Assembly: GCA_948474755.1 (NCBI GenBank)
Contig: CAOLHI010000361.1
Location: 124,001-188,000 of the forward strand
Source of the DNA: Ctenosaura bakeri
Taxonomy: Eukaryota; Chordata; Lepidosauria; Squamata; Iguanidae
DNA length: 64,000 nt
Direction: 5' to 3'
Made by a program: the position numbers and the translations under genes. The notes below the pieces were generated by a model. That model did not search any database, was not told where the DNA came from, and saw only the letters and a list, made by a program, of their open reading frames with translations. Below, in pieces: positions 22,090 through 33,749 of the stretch (the first letter of the stretch is position 1; each line of letters starts with the position of its first letter).

Positions 22090-23100
22090 TAGGTAGACTT
22101 AATCTAGAATGTGAAAATGTTGCTTTTAAGGTTACCACTGTCAGAAAACCAGCAGGGCCATTTGCATTGTCATTTAAAAAAGTAATTTTTCCAAACTTTG
22201 CCATTGTTTTATCTAACTCCAGCCCTAGTGCTGCTAATGCATTCTGCAGTATCTTCTGATCTTCTCTCCTCTTTCTCACCCTATAATTTAAGTGGGTTGA
22301 CATGATGAATATTAACGTGAGCACTGAGTCACTAGCTCTAATTGCCAGTGTGGCTGGTTAAAGCAATGCTGCTTGGAGAAGAACGTTCCTTAGAACAGAG
22401 TACTCGGCTTGATGTGGTGAAACTTTCTTTAAAGTTGTTCCTCTTTCTTTTGGTTCCCTGAAGGAGACATGGCAGTTGTCTCATAGGAACTGGCCACCCC
22501 CATTAAACAGAATAATTTCTAGAATGATTCCTTTTCTTTCTAAAAAATTGAACAGTTAGTTTATTAAAATTAAAGGAGCAACTCTACACTCTGATGACAT
22601 CATCCTCTCAAACAGTGTTTGGAATGGTGAGAGTTAAGAAGGGAGACCAAAATATTTCCTGAACTATCGCCACAAGAAAAGGAAAAAAGTTTTGTGTTGC
22701 AATTCTATACTCATTCATCTCAAAATAAGCTTCATTGAACTCAACAGAACTTCCTTCTGAGGAGTCATGCACAGGATTGTGCCATTGTCATTTCAAGGGT
22801 ATAATACCGGAGATACTGATACTCAGTACCAGATACCTACCAGACAAAACACAGGCTTCTTCTGTAAAGGCAGTGGTAGTATCAAATAATGGGTGGAGAG
22901 CAATCCTTGTCCAATGGATTGGTTTTAGCTTGATGGGTTACAATTTCGGGGGGAAGAAGCAGAGAAGCTGTCAAAAAAGAGATCTGGCAAAATGGTAGAA
23001 AAAGCCTGTAAAAGTGTACGAATATGACACCAGCTAGGCACTGAAGAGGTGGTAAGATGAGAGGAACTTGAAGAATAGAGACATTTGAGAAGTGGTAATT
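22090..23100. other. No recognised feature
   Basis: Repeat-poor sequence with short ORFs lacking domains. Confidence 0.4.
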
Positions 23101-23101
23101 C

Positions 23102-23615
23102 AAAGTGTTGGTAATGACTTATAAAGCTCTATATTGCTTAGGTCCAGGCTATCTTGCAGATTGTACCTCTCTATATAAATCTGGCCCAGGCTCTGAGATC
23201 ATCAGGAGAGGCCCTTCTCTCTGTCCCACCACCATCACAAGCTCAGTTGGTGAGAATGCAAGAGAGGGCCTTCTTGGTTTCTGCCCCTGGACTCTGGAAC
23301 TCCTTTCCCAGGAAGCCCAGAATGGTCCCCTCCTTGTCCTTTTGTCAACAGGCTAACACGTTTGTATTCCAATGGGGTTTCAAAACAGATTTTTTAAAAA
23401 GACTGGGCTAGGGGATGCTTTGTTTTGTTTTAAACTGAACTGTTCTAATAGCTCTCTGTCTGTTTCAATTGCATTTTATTCTTTTAACTTGATGCTGTGT
23501 TTTAATACTGTGAATAGTTTAAACCTGTTTTAATGTCCACTGTTAATATTGATTGTTTTGTTCTTTTAAACTGTAAGCCAGTTTGAATCCCAATTTTGGA
23601 AAGGATAGAAATGAT
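23102..23615 (+). pseudogene. L2-clade LINE 3' end, degraded
   Basis: Frame-shifting translation gives VMTYKALYCLGPGYLAD, then PAQALRSSGEALLSVPPPSQAQLVRMQERAFLVSAPGLWNSFPRKPRM. This is the conserved C-terminal end of L2-type ORF2 (usual form TYKALHGLAPAYLSDLL ... LWNSLP). It continues into a non-coding 3' tail and a GATGAT microsatellite, typical of L2 copies. The 47.5-kb element shows the same protein on the other strand. Dead copy. Confidence 0.7.
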
Positions 23616-23661
23616 GATGATGATGATGATGATGGATGATGATGATGATGATGATGATGAT
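23610..23661. repeat. (GAT)n microsatellite
   Basis: A GAT/GATG run at the 3' end of the L2 copy, followed by a GAA/GGA-rich stretch to about 23710. Confidence 0.9.
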
Positions 23662-23710
23662 AGAGGAAGAAGAAGAAGAGAAGGAGGGGGGAGGCAGAGG
23701 GGGAGGGGGA

Positions 23711-23936
23711 GATTCTGGAGTTTATAGTTTACTGAGGCCAAAGAACTCTCTGGCTGAGAATTCTATTATTCCACTTTCAACATCCTATGGAATCCTGGGG
23801 TTTGCAATTTAGGGGGGTGGGCATTTGGAATTCTCAGCCAGAGAGCTGTTTGGCCTCAGTAAACTACAAACCCCACAATTCCACAGGATGTTGAAAGTAG
23901 AATAATAGCACTATAACAATGTCGTGCAGAAATGGC
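23711..23936. mobile_element. Palindromic MITE (group E), rearranged
   Basis: The right end is intact (CAGAAATGGCC, then TTA). On the left, a partial arm (TTCTGGAGTTTATAGTTTACTGAGGCC...GAGAATTCT) is followed directly by a second left arm starting at ATTATTCCACTTTCAAC. The element is therefore a fusion of one and a half copies, and the true left terminus is lost. Confidence 0.75.
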
Positions 23937-23939
23937 CTT

Positions 23940-24118
23940 AGTTGTTGTTTTGTGCCTTCAAGTCATTTCCAACTTATGGCAACCCGAAGGCAAACCTATC
24001 ACAGGGTTTTCTGGGCCTGAGAATGTGTGATGTGCCCAAGGACACTCAGAAGATTTCCATGGCCAAGTGGAGAATTGAACCCTAGTCTCCAGGTAGTCCA
24101 ATGCTCAGACTCTGACAT
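23940..24118 (-). mobile_element. tRNA-derived SINE, minus orientation
   Basis: Starts TTGTTGTTTTGTGCCTTCAAG right after the MITE. It continues ATTTCCAACTTATGGCAACCC and GATTTCCATGGCC, then AATTGAACCCTAGTCTCC (B-box complement) and AGTCCAATGCTCA. Confidence 0.8.
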
Positions 24119-24129
24119 AATGCTGGACA

Positions 24130-24643
24130 GGACATAATAACTGCTTTATATTCTCCTTTGCAATTGTAGCACTGTTGCCATGACTGCAAATGATTCCAAA
24201 ACCCATCTTAAAAGCCAATCAGCTACCCAGAGTGATGGAGGTCCGTGCTGCAGCCAAGTAGAGTACTGCAGGATGATGTGACCAGCCTCCTACTCCAAGT
24301 GAGCAAAACTGCAGGGAGCAGAGGGAAGGACCCCTGTGGCTATCTGTTGCAACTCCTCACTGCAGCATCACTTGGCCTGTCATCTAGAAGGTTTCTGCTC
24401 CGCAGCAGACCAGACCTCCATTACTCCAGATGGCTCACTGGTTTTTAAAGGTGGATTGGATGAGGAGTTAAAGCATAGCTATGACATTGTAGTTACATGT
24501 TTGATGCAAGATCCCATCTATATTTTATTTAATATATAAAAGTCAAAGTTTGTGAGTTTGTCTGTGTCAGGCAGATGAAGACCTCATATGATTAGCTGTG
24601 TGAGGCAAGAAGACTTCCATGTGATTGGCTGTTTGTGAAGATT
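24130..24643. other. No recognised feature
   Basis: Unique sequence. Confidence 0.35.
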
Positions 24644-24716
24644 TTATGGAATCCTGGGGCTGGCAGTTTAGGGAGGGGCCTTTAGAATTTTCAGCCAGAG
24701 AGCTCTTGGGCCTCAG
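24644..24716. mobile_element. Palindromic MITE (group E), internal fragment
   Basis: Reads TTATGGAATCCTGGGGCTGGCAG, TTAGGGAGGGGCC and CAGCCAGAGAGCTCT, with no terminus on either side. Confidence 0.6.
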
Positions 24717-24918
24717 GCTGGTTGCTATGGAGACAAGGCCTAACAGCAAGAAGAAAGAAGACTGTATATTTCCCCAGAGAACCAACCTCTGTATGTTAAT
24801 AACTCTGAATACAGATTGGATTGGGGAATATGGGGAAAAGGTACACATACTGGACAAGACAGATTGGGGAATTAGAGACACAGGATCTCAAATCTGTGCA
24901 TTTCAACTGTATCTAACT

Positions 24919-24946
24919 CCTAAGGTAAGGTAAGGTAAGGTAAGGT
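24919..24946. repeat. (TAAGG)n microsatellite
   Basis: About five TAAGG units. Confidence 0.85.
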
Positions 24947-25032
24947 AATTCCTAAGGTATTCCTAATAAGTGTTACCTATGAGAAAATAAAATCCCAGGC
25001 AACACTGGGTAAATATGCTAGTACATGTAGTA

Positions 25033-25797
25033 CAGGTTTTTAAGCAGAGGCTAGATGGCCATCTGTCAGGTGTCATGAGTCAGGCTGAGCAGGAGGAGGA
25101 ACAGGCTGCCGATTCAGACGGGGACTCTGAGTGGGACATGGGAGAGGCCTGGGAGGGAGAAGGGGCTCCTGCATAGGCAAGGGACGGGCTTACCAGTGAC
25201 TCCCCAGCTGACCCAGGCCCCATACCTACAGCAGAGGAGTCCAATGCTCCCGGCTCGACAGAAGCGGCTGCTTCTGATTCCAGCCTGGAGCTTGCAGCAG
25301 ACGCTCCCCCCACATTCCTCCAGAGGTGGCTGGAGAAGGTGGCAGGTCATAAATCCAAACGCCTGCTAGAGAAGTGGCTGAGATCAGAGGGCCTGCAGCT
25401 GCGAGTCTGGTCAACGGACATTTGATCAGCCCCAGCTGGGCTAAATACTATTTAAGGCAGACGCTGGGAGTGGGAGTTTATAGGGCACCAACCGTCATTC
25501 ATCCGAGACTCTGCCTCCTGTCCACGGGCTTGATATTTCTGAGTTCCTCTGCCTTCGTTTTGGGTGATGTAACCTCCTTTTGCTTTATGGCCTTATTTAT
25601 TTTATTGCCTGCGTTTGCTTTGGGTGCTGTAAACCCTTGATTAATTTACGGTCCGCTCATTAAAAGGCCATCAAAACTCCAGTTGCCGCCTCTGCGTTGC
25701 TTGGCCCCCGTCTGACATTGACATCGGGAGTGCTTTGAGGGTGTTCCTGCATGGCAGGGGGTTGAACTGGATGATTCTATGATTCTATGTATAAAAT
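25033..25797 (+). mobile_element. CR1 3' fragment interrupted by a solo LTR
   Basis: The left part (25033-25070) reads GGTTTTTAAGCAGAGGCTAG and CCATCTGTCAGG. The right part (25724-25797) reads GAGTGCTTTGAGGGTGTTCC, GGGTTGAACTGGATG and ends in TATGATTCTATG. With the LTR removed they join as ordinary CR1 3' sequence. Confidence 0.85.
25071..25723 (+). mobile_element. Solo LTR (family 1), inserted in a CR1 tail
   Basis: A 653-bp LTR starting TGTCATGAGTCAGG and ending CCTTTGACATTGACA-type sequence (TGTCA...TGACA). The 5-bp target duplication is TCAGG/TCGGG (25066-25070 and 25724-25728). A TATA-like ACTATTTAAGG lies near 25447 and an ATTAAA signal near 25660. The second copy at 49640 is in the same orientation. 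No internal region remains. Superfamily (Gypsy-like or endogenous retrovirus) cannot be decided from the LTR alone. Confidence 0.88.
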
Positions 25798-27079
25798 GTA
25801 TTTCTGGAAATAAGGTCAGCTTATATTAATATAGACGCCTAACTCTTGTTAATGTCCTATGTACTTCCCTTTCCATGCCTCACCTTTCCCCCTCACTCAT
25901 CTACATTACTGTTTCTTTTCCTTGTCACCATTAAAAAACAAACAAACCTCCACATATAAGCTGAGATCCTACCTTGTCCAATGGATTATAAGAGTTCCAC
26001 AGGTGGAACTTCACTATGGGTCACAGTTTACCATCCTCAGGGCTTACAGTTTTGCTACAATAGCTTCCTGTGACGGCCATTCTTTCCTGGTTGAAAGTGG
26101 CAATGGGAGAGGAGAAATTGAAGAAGCAACTGATTATGCCCCATAACCAGACGAATACCAATGGGATCTTCTGCCAAGATTTCCTGAGGTCTTTCAGAGA
26201 TCTCAGCAGCTGATATGGCCATGGTTCTCCACCCCAAAACAGACAATCCAAATTATAGCTGCTCCTACTATGCCCCAATGTGAGAGAATTCAGTTCTGTT
26301 TCTCCCATATGGTCTGCAGATAATGAGGCCTTTTGAGTTTCCCTCTTAAAAGAGAATACACACAGTTGTGCCACTAAATAAGCTGCAGAGATCAGTCCTT
26401 TCCCGGTAGTCATTCGTGGGAGGCAGGCTAGCTGTGTATCTAGCTTCAACACAGAATTTGATCACCTCTAGACCCAGATGTGTTAGGAAGTTTAATCTTT
26501 TCAGATGTTCACACCACCATAGCTTGTTTAGCATCCAAACAATATAGATACTGAGGCAGGCAATGACCAGATTCATTAAAAACAAGATACTGATTTTTTA
26601 TATTTACTGAATGCCACTCAGACATCTTTCTTTTTATCAGGTGGCAGACAAAAATATTTTTAGTAAGTAAGTAAGTAAGTAAATAAATAAATAAATAAAT
26701 ATGCTATCTGGTTCCATGTGTCTATACTATCTTTACTGTTATCATAAACAATATAATGTATTATCTCATGATAGGATTTGTTATTTGACACTGTAACATC
26801 TGTATGCTTAGAAGAAAAGGAAATCACTGTCATTTCATTGGTATGTCACAGCTAACAAGCATCACATCTTTTCTGAAATTCCCAAAATGCTGCAGTTCAT
26901 AGGTCTCGATCAGTGGACAACAAGTTCTGAGAACTTCTGGTTTGTTTATGTTTTTCAATTTGCCAATTTGAGTAAAGTTTCTTTAGATTATTCCCTGGCT
27001 AGCAGCACACTGGTGAAAAAGTATCACTTGTTACAGCTCATCTGGGATCCTGCTAATGTGCCTTGCCTTGAGTGGTGAG
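25798..27079. other. Mostly unique sequence with tetranucleotide repeats
   Basis: A minus-strand ORF of 143 aa at 26021-26452 has no recognised domain. A (TAAG)n/(TAAA)n run is at 26663-26700. Confidence 0.4.
26663..26700. repeat. (TAAG)n(TAAA)n microsatellite
   Basis: Compound tetranucleotide run: GTAAGTAAGTAAG then AATAAATAAATAAAT. Confidence 0.9.
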
Positions 27080-27620
27080 AAAAAATATGTGAACCCCTTA
27101 GGACTGTCACATATTTCCAATATGAAGTGTTATTAGAGCTTAATCTAATCCCATAATCCTAAAGACAAATATATAACCTGATTAAACAAGTGATACACAA
27201 ACCAGATGCATTTTCAACATTCATTTATCAACAAATGATTCAACAGTCAATCTCCATCTCTGGAAACTATATATAGATTCAGTACCTTTATGGCATTCTC
27301 TTGAGCAGCAATTACTTCATGTGTGCTGTAACTGTTGGTCAGTGTCCCACAGAACTGCTTCAACTCAATGATATTTGAGGGTTTCCTTGCATGAATAGCT
27401 TGCATCAGATCTCACCACATTTTGATGGTGTTTAAGTCCACGCTTTTAAACCATTTTGTATGCTTCAGATCATTGTTATGTTGAACCACTCACTTTCAAT
27501 TCAGTTGCAGCTCTTAGATGGATAACCTGACATTCTCCTATAGAATCTTCAGATACATTGTGGAATTTATGCTTCTGTCAGTGATGGCAAGCTATCCAGA
27601 TCCCAAGGCAGTGAGAGAGG
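27066..27620 (-). pseudogene. Tc1-type transposase pseudogene, 3' half
   Basis: Reading the minus strand from about 27605 with frameshifts gives LGSG..LAITD, MYLKIL*ENVR, then NNDLKHT, SVDLNTI..MW*DLMQAIHARKPSNIIELKQF. These match the C-terminal half of Tc1/mariner transposases, whose usual forms are QQDNDPKHTS, SPDLNPIE..W and LKQAVHARKPSNV. Those motifs hold the second catalytic Asp and the third acidic residue. Stops and frameshifts show it is dead. The right edge has TTCACATATTTTTTCTCACCACTC, a plausible inverted-terminal-repeat remnant. The N-terminal half is missing and a CR1 fragment abuts it upstream. Confidence 0.75.
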
Positions 27621-27668
27621 TCCCATCCACCATATTTTTATTGCTGTGCTTGACAATTGGGGTGAGAT

Positions 27669-28345
27669 TCACAGAATATAGAGCTAGAAGAGACCATAAG
27701 GGTCATTGAGTCCAACCCCCTGCCATGCAGGAATAAACAAGCAAAGCATTCCTGACAGACGGCTACCCTAACTCTGCTTAAAAATCTCCAAAGAAGGAGA
27801 CTCTACCACACTTGGTGGCAGCATATTCCACCGTTGACTCCTCCTACCATCAGGATGTTCTTCCTAATGTTTAGATGGAATCTCTTTTCCTGAAGTTTGA
27901 AGCCATCGCTTCATGTCCTAATCTCTGGAGCAGCAGAAAAAAAAAGCTTGCTCCATCTTCCATATTATATCCCTTCAAATATTTAAACATATTTATCATG
28001 TCACTTCTTAACTTTCTCTTCTCCAGGCTAAACATACCTATCTCCCAAAGCCAATCTGCAGATGGCATGGTTTCCACACCTTTTACCAATTTGGTCATCC
28101 TTCTCTGGACACGTTCCAGTTTGTCATCATCCTTCTTGAACTATGGTGCCGAGAACAGAATACAGTATTCCAGGTGGGGCCTGACCAAAGCAGTTACTTC
28201 CCTTGATTAAGACATTATACTCCTATTGATGCAGCCTAGAATTACATTGGCTTTTATAGTTGCTACATCACCCTGTTGATTCAGACTTCTAGATCCCTTT
28301 TACATGTACTATGGTCATGCTAGGTGTTACCCATCTTATATCTGT
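27669..28345 (-). pseudogene. CR1-clade LINE 3' portion, minus orientation, degraded
   Basis: The 3' end comes first on the + strand (CACAGAATATAGAGCTAGAAGAGACC, AGTCCAACCCCCTGCCATGCAGGA). It is followed by the complement of the ORF2 C-terminus. A minus translation gives TKLVKGVETMP, LWEIGMFSLEKRKLRSDMINMFKYLKGYN, homologous to residues 430-490 of the intact copy at 12068. Upstream of 28210 are non-consecutive ORF2 remnants. Frameshifts are present. Confidence 0.85.
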
Positions 28346-28389
28346 ATTTCTATTTTATTGTACTACTTTATACTCCACATTTTCACCAA

Positions 28390-28778
28390 AGCTGGAACAT
28401 GAAACAGGTAACAAGCTAATAAAATAACAAGTTATTTAAAATGGCATCACCATTCAATTAACACCATTCAAAAGATCCATTTAAAAACAAAGGATAAAGG
28501 ATAAAAGTTGTACTGCTTACTAAGAAAAGCCCTTTTCTTGTAAACAATCAGTTCTCCAAAGCCTGTTGAAACAAGAATGTCTTCGCTTGCCAGCTAAAGG
28601 TCAGTAAGGAGGGAATCAACCTAGCTTCCCTAGCAAGAGAGTTACAGAGCCTGAATGCAGCAAGGGTGTAACCATGGGAGGACATGATGAGGACATTACC
28701 TCCAATAAATTTTTTTCCTCCTCCATGAAATTTTCTTTCAGTCCTCAAATTTCTAGCCTTGCAGTAGCTTAACATTTC
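28390..28778 (-). pseudogene. L2-clade LINE 3' end, minus orientation
   Basis: A minus frame reads LCNSLAREARLIPSLLTFSWQAKTFLFQQALEN, the L2 C-terminus (compare LWNSLPRETRM...FQAKTF in the 47.5-kb copy). It is followed by an AT-rich 3' tail. Confidence 0.6.
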
Positions 28779-30875
28779 AGTTAAGTATTTAGAACTATAG
28801 TTTGGGCATCAAAAAAAAAAAGGTGGCACAAAAAGATGGCACAAAAATTTATCAAGGGAGTGTGGACACAGGAAATATAAAATTTCCAGCCATCAATGAC
28901 TTTCAATGTCTCCTTCCCTTGTAATGCTAGAAATTTGGGAGTGAAGGAAAATATCATCTGATGGAGCTGAATACATACTGGGGGGAGCAATGCCTTCATC
29001 CCTCCCCCTTCCACCAAGAGATTCTTCTGTTCGGACTCAGTTTCACCATCTATGCTCTTTTTTAAAAAATAAATAAATAAATGTAATAGGTTCTGGAATG
29101 AGCATCTATAGCAGAAGTTCTTGTTCAGGTGGTCTGTGAGCAGGCCCACACACTTTTCTCTCCTTTTCTGTTACCTTGAAAACTGTGCTTAAGTACATTT
29201 TCCTGGAGAAGAGGTTGATACCTTTCATTCTATTGTCAAAGAAGGTTGTAACTCCAAAGAAAGTTAATAACTAAAGACATGGAAGCAATTGATATGTTTA
29301 AATAATGTTTGGCTCTGGGGTCATGGGTCAGGCCATTTTTTCCAGCTGCAGCAATTGACAATTGACTCCCAAAACTATAAAATGAAAAACATCCCTCCCT
29401 CCCCAAATTCAAATGTGGTTTTGCAATGCCACACAGCAATTCACACCTCATCATGGTTGAAGACCACCTAGAACATGAAGCTGTGGGAGCATGGCATGAT
29501 ACTTACAGGTGAGTATTTTTGACTCCAGCGCTGTCAGAGTACAACTGACCCCACTGATTGTCAATAGGCAGGTAATAACCTGTGTAGACACAGGCCTCAA
29601 TCCAATAGCACCTTTGCATGAGAAAGTATGCCGTGGCAGCACTGTGCAACCCCAATGCAGAATAGCAATATCGCACAACACATATCAATGACTGGGTGCC
29701 ATTGCACAATGTGCAGCACATGATGCCCAACTGCAGTGCAAAGTATAAGATCCACAACCACAATGCAAAATTATATATGTGCTACTTGCAAAGGCAAATG
29801 TCAGATGAATGTGCTCTCTGTGCAACCCTACTCTCACCACTGTCAGCAGGATATATACATTGTACAATGGTGACCTTTCTTCCCCACGTGCATGTTCTTA
29901 TATATGCATGCACATGTCCCTAAGTGAATTCTGGCCACAGTCTGTGCTCCAGCTATAACAGCATCTGTTCCTGATATCAAAGGATGGCTTCTCTGCTTTT
30001 CATAGCCATGGGCCTGAATTAGATTTGGGAATTACATGGCCTTTCACATGTTTTTCGAATGCAAGTCTCAGCAGCTGTAGGCATCATAGGCAACGCTGAG
30101 GAATGTTGGGATTTGAAATTGTAGGATGCCATGATTTCCACTGTTGGCCTAAATGAAATTGCCACTTCCAACTAAAATAGCCCAACACAATCAGGGGAAC
30201 TCACTCATGTTGATTTACCTAGTTCCCATGGATGCAAATGGGTATGCTCTAGTTGGGCTACCAATTTGATTTATGTCATGTTAACAAATAATATTGACTT
30301 TCACATAATGTTTTCTATTTTCTTTGCTGCTAGTGTAGATCAGACTACCTTATACACAATAAATTCATCCATTTTATTTAATAAAAGCTAGACTTTGACA
30401 GATTTTCCTGCTTACTCATATGTTACAAAATGTCAGGCCAAAATGTATTCCTTGGGTCGAAGAAAGAAAGGAAGCCAAATCTTCTCCCATTTCTGATTGT
30501 TACAAAGAGCTTTCCAAGTTTTTCACAGCTTTCAGTCTTATTGAGTGAAAAATGGAATATGGGCACCTGAGAATGCTGATTCCTAATAATGATGTTATTC
30601 TTTCTTTCTCTCCCTAAATGCATATCCACAGAGAAATGGATTGCTTGACAGACTAGCAGACAGATATCATTCCCCTTTTGGCAGCTAACTCTTGCTTCTC
30701 TCTGGGGTCAGATTCAAAGGAAAAGGACTATAGATGGGATGAAGTAAATGTTAGTATTCCACATGGGTCTATCCCACGCAGACCCATGTAGGCTGGATTT
30801 CACTGTGGGCTGGATTTCACCAAGCGTGCCACATATATTATGTTCAATTCCCTGAGAAGTCAATTAAAAATAATA
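28779..30875. other. No recognised gene, GTGCA-rich patch
   Basis: About 2.1 kb without clear repeats. 29620-29800 is rich in TGCACA/GCAATG words with many short complementary stretches, similar in style to 5640-5730. Confidence 0.35.
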
Positions 30876-31296
30876 TGCTATGATAATATGCTATGATTGT
30901 GTGCACGAAAGTGCATGAAACTTTCTGCTTTCAGTTTCACTAACACTCAAATATGCTGAGAGATTTTCTATGGGAGTCACAGACAATGAGAGGTGGAAAC
31001 AGACAAGAGGATTGTTGGCATCTTGGAATGTCAAGATTTAGAATGTCAGTGCCTTACTGCAGAGAAAATTGGGCACATCAGTAGGTGCCCAAACTTTTCA
31101 GTTAATTAATCATTAATTAATCATCATTAATGAGATCCACTCTCTTCCCACTGTCTGTTTAATGCATGAAGACAATGATGGCAGTCCTTTGATGGGTGAG
31201 AGAGACAGGGACAGAAATGACAGAAAGGACAGCCTGGGAACGTCCATAGCCAGACATTTCTGCGATGTGAACTGATACTATGCTTCTGCATGTAGG
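30876..31296 (+). repeat. Source-like copy of the segment found inverted inside the MITE at 37930-38351
   Basis: These 421 bp are matched in reverse complement by 37930-38351 with about a dozen differences by hand count (about 97% identity). There are no inverted terminal repeats, TSDs or MITE arms at its edges, and the flanks look like ordinary unique DNA. It is therefore the likely donor. It includes an AT-rich block with repeated ATTAATTAATCA words (about 31105-31130) and a 13-bp tandem duplication, AATATGCTATGAT, at its left edge. No coding function seen. Confidence 0.9.
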
Positions 31297-33110
31297 CGAA
31301 AACTGAAGCAGAACCAGTTTGGGAGATTTACATCAGAGTTTTTCTGGTTTTTACATACTGCTGTTTCGCATCACAGTGAGCCATTCTAGGAGCTGAAAAC
31401 ATGCAGAAGCATGAGGAAAATTATGATGCTAAAACAGTACGACGTGCAGACCAGAGGGTAATAATTTGACGCTGCTATGATGTATCAACCTCGTGCGGAA
31501 ATTGCCATTGGCATAGCTTTGCTATCAGCATGCTGCAACTGAGATGGATCAAGCGTCTCACAGGCAGAGTCCCACTCATGGAACACACCTTGGCTTCCCT
31601 TTCCCGTGCAGTCTGCTTTACTGCCAAAATTCTGCTTTGAAAGGTATTAAAGGCTACATGACAAATAGGAGGAAATCCTTCACTTCCATTCATAGAAACA
31701 ACAGTGGGTCAAAGTCACTTTCATGGCCCACTGGGCATCCTGTACGAGGAGACAGAAGGTCCAGCACAGGGCATATCCAGTCTACTTACTTGGCATTCTG
31801 GGTAACAATTAGGCCAAAACCAGGCAACATTTCTTTTTGGTGGACCACATTTCCTCAGAAATGCAATCTGTTAGATCACATGCTAGAGGTGGATGGGACT
31901 GAAGCAGTGGTGCCAAATGAAGGTTGGTGATGCCACAGCTAAAAAGAAGACAAGTGCACCCTCTTTTTCTATTTTTACCACCCTCTTTTTTCTTCTCTCT
32001 TCCCTCTCTCTCTCTCTCTCTCTGTGTCTCCATCTTAGCTTTTGAAGACATTTGAAACAGTGCCAAGGGCCGCATGAGATCAGGCCAAGTTACAGTGACT
32101 CTAGCGACTCTAGGGCAACAGGCCTAATTTAGGCCCATTAGCAGCAACCATAAACAGATCTTGATAGTGGTATGAGGAAACTTTCCTTGGTATCAACCCA
32201 AAGAAAAACTATGCTAGATGTGGATTTTACTGCTTCAATTATTTCAGCTTATAATAGTGAAACATCATAGCGGTAACGTGTGTGTACTAATAAATATATT
32301 ACTCTGTGCAAAGCTGGATTAAAATATATATTTGGTTAGAAATGGGAGAAAAAATAATGGGTGGCATCCTTGCCTTTGGTTACAGACTTTTGATCTTGTA
32401 ACTTTTTGGATTCATGTTTACAGTCCTTAATAATGGGAAATATCTGCAGCACTCTCCTCGTCATGAAGAAATTTGAGAGAAGTAGTTATGGCAGGACCCC
32501 ATTGGGTCTCTCCAGCTGCCTGTTCCCTGCAAACAGGAGAGCACTACAGACATTATTTCCAGAGCCCAGAACTCCAGTGCTTCAGAAAACCTTTGGGTGG
32601 GGTGCTTCCTCACTGAAAAGGTTTTTTTGGGGTGGGGGTGATATCATCAGCGGTAACTTCACCATTATAGTTACGTCTGATGGTTCAGGATCTTGGCCAA
32701 CGTATGACTATGAAGAAGTTTCCAAACAAAATCAAAATTAAGTGTAAGCATACTTAGATATCCTAAAAGCCAATCAAATATTTGATAAGTTTACAATTCC
32801 TCTGAAAATATCAAAGAACTGGTAAAAAATATGAAAGTCCTCTGTTGTAAAACACAGAATGTTTTGATATGCCTCATGTAAAAATAACGTTCTAAAGATG
32901 AAGAAAGCTTATAAACTGTCCCATAAAAGGTACTTGTTTCTTTCTAAATATTTGATTGATTGTTGAAGACAAAAAGTCTTCATAAGAATGTTTATAACAG
33001 GTTTAAAACGTCTTTACAAAACATTTAAACTTTGTGGGTGAAGTAGTTGTTTGTCGAATATGCTGGAGTAGCAATTCCCTATCTTGGATACTTGGGTGTT
33101 GTTGGATTTC
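31297..33110. other. No recognised feature except a (TC)n tract
   Basis: Repeat-poor. A (CT)n run is at about 32001-32022. The ORFs at 31544-31930 and 32406-32741 have no domain. Confidence 0.4.
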
Positions 33111-33127
33111 AAAGCTCTTGTAGGCAT

Positions 33128-33196
33128 AAAAAATGGTTGGGGATCCTGGGACTTGTAGTCCAAAAATATTTGGCAACATAAGTCTGGGAACCACCA
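33128..33196. repeat. Fragment of a GGGACTTGTAGTCCAAAA-type hairpin repeat
   Basis: GGTTGGGGATCCTGGGACTTGTAGTCC followed by ATTTGGCAAC and GTCTGGGAACCAC resembles half of a common amniote MITE. Short and diverged. Confidence 0.4.
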
Positions 33197-33199
33197 TTC

Positions 33200-33746
33200 A
33201 AGAGCACAGATGGAGTGTGACTTGTGGAGACTCCCAACACCATAGGCATCTATACTAGACTACATCACACTACATTAGGAATGGAAAAAATATACAAAAA
33301 TATTCAAAAAATTGTTGAAAATGCTTCAGTTGTTGAAAATAATGGTTGAAAATGGGTTTATTGAGTATTGAGAGACTCTTATGAGCATCTAGATGTGTAA
33401 GAATCTTTGCAGTTTGGGACTTACTCTGCACATGGTTTTTTGGTGCATAAAATAATATTTCCTGTGAAGGGAATAAGTTTGCTGCACGTAAAACAACCTT
33501 TCTGCACAGAAAATATTGTTTAAATACTATTTTCTGCACCAAATAAACAAACAAACAAAAACCCCTGAAACAGAAAATAGTTTTTGCAGTTTTTGAAGAC
33601 TTTCTTGCATCAAGGAGAAAATTTATGAAGATTTACATCCCTTACTTGCACCTGTTTTCAGAAGCGATAGCCCAATACATGCAATTACAATTGTGTGAAG
33701 GGGAGAACTTAGATGAGCTCATTAGTCCTAGTCACTCCTTTGTGTC
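33200..33746. other. No recognised feature
   Basis: AT-rich sequence. Confidence 0.4.
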
Positions 33747-33749
33747 TTA

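Noticed and set aside
23610..23710. CRISPR-like or structured repeat array
   Set aside because: Simple GAT and GAA/GGA microsatellite with no spacers.
26021..26452. 143-aa minus-strand ORF
   Set aside because: No motif recognised and no supporting splice or repeat context; kept only as unique sequence.
30876..31296. The 31-kb copy as a transposon excised from the MITE
   Set aside because: No termini, TSD or MITE arms at its edges; donor status is simpler.
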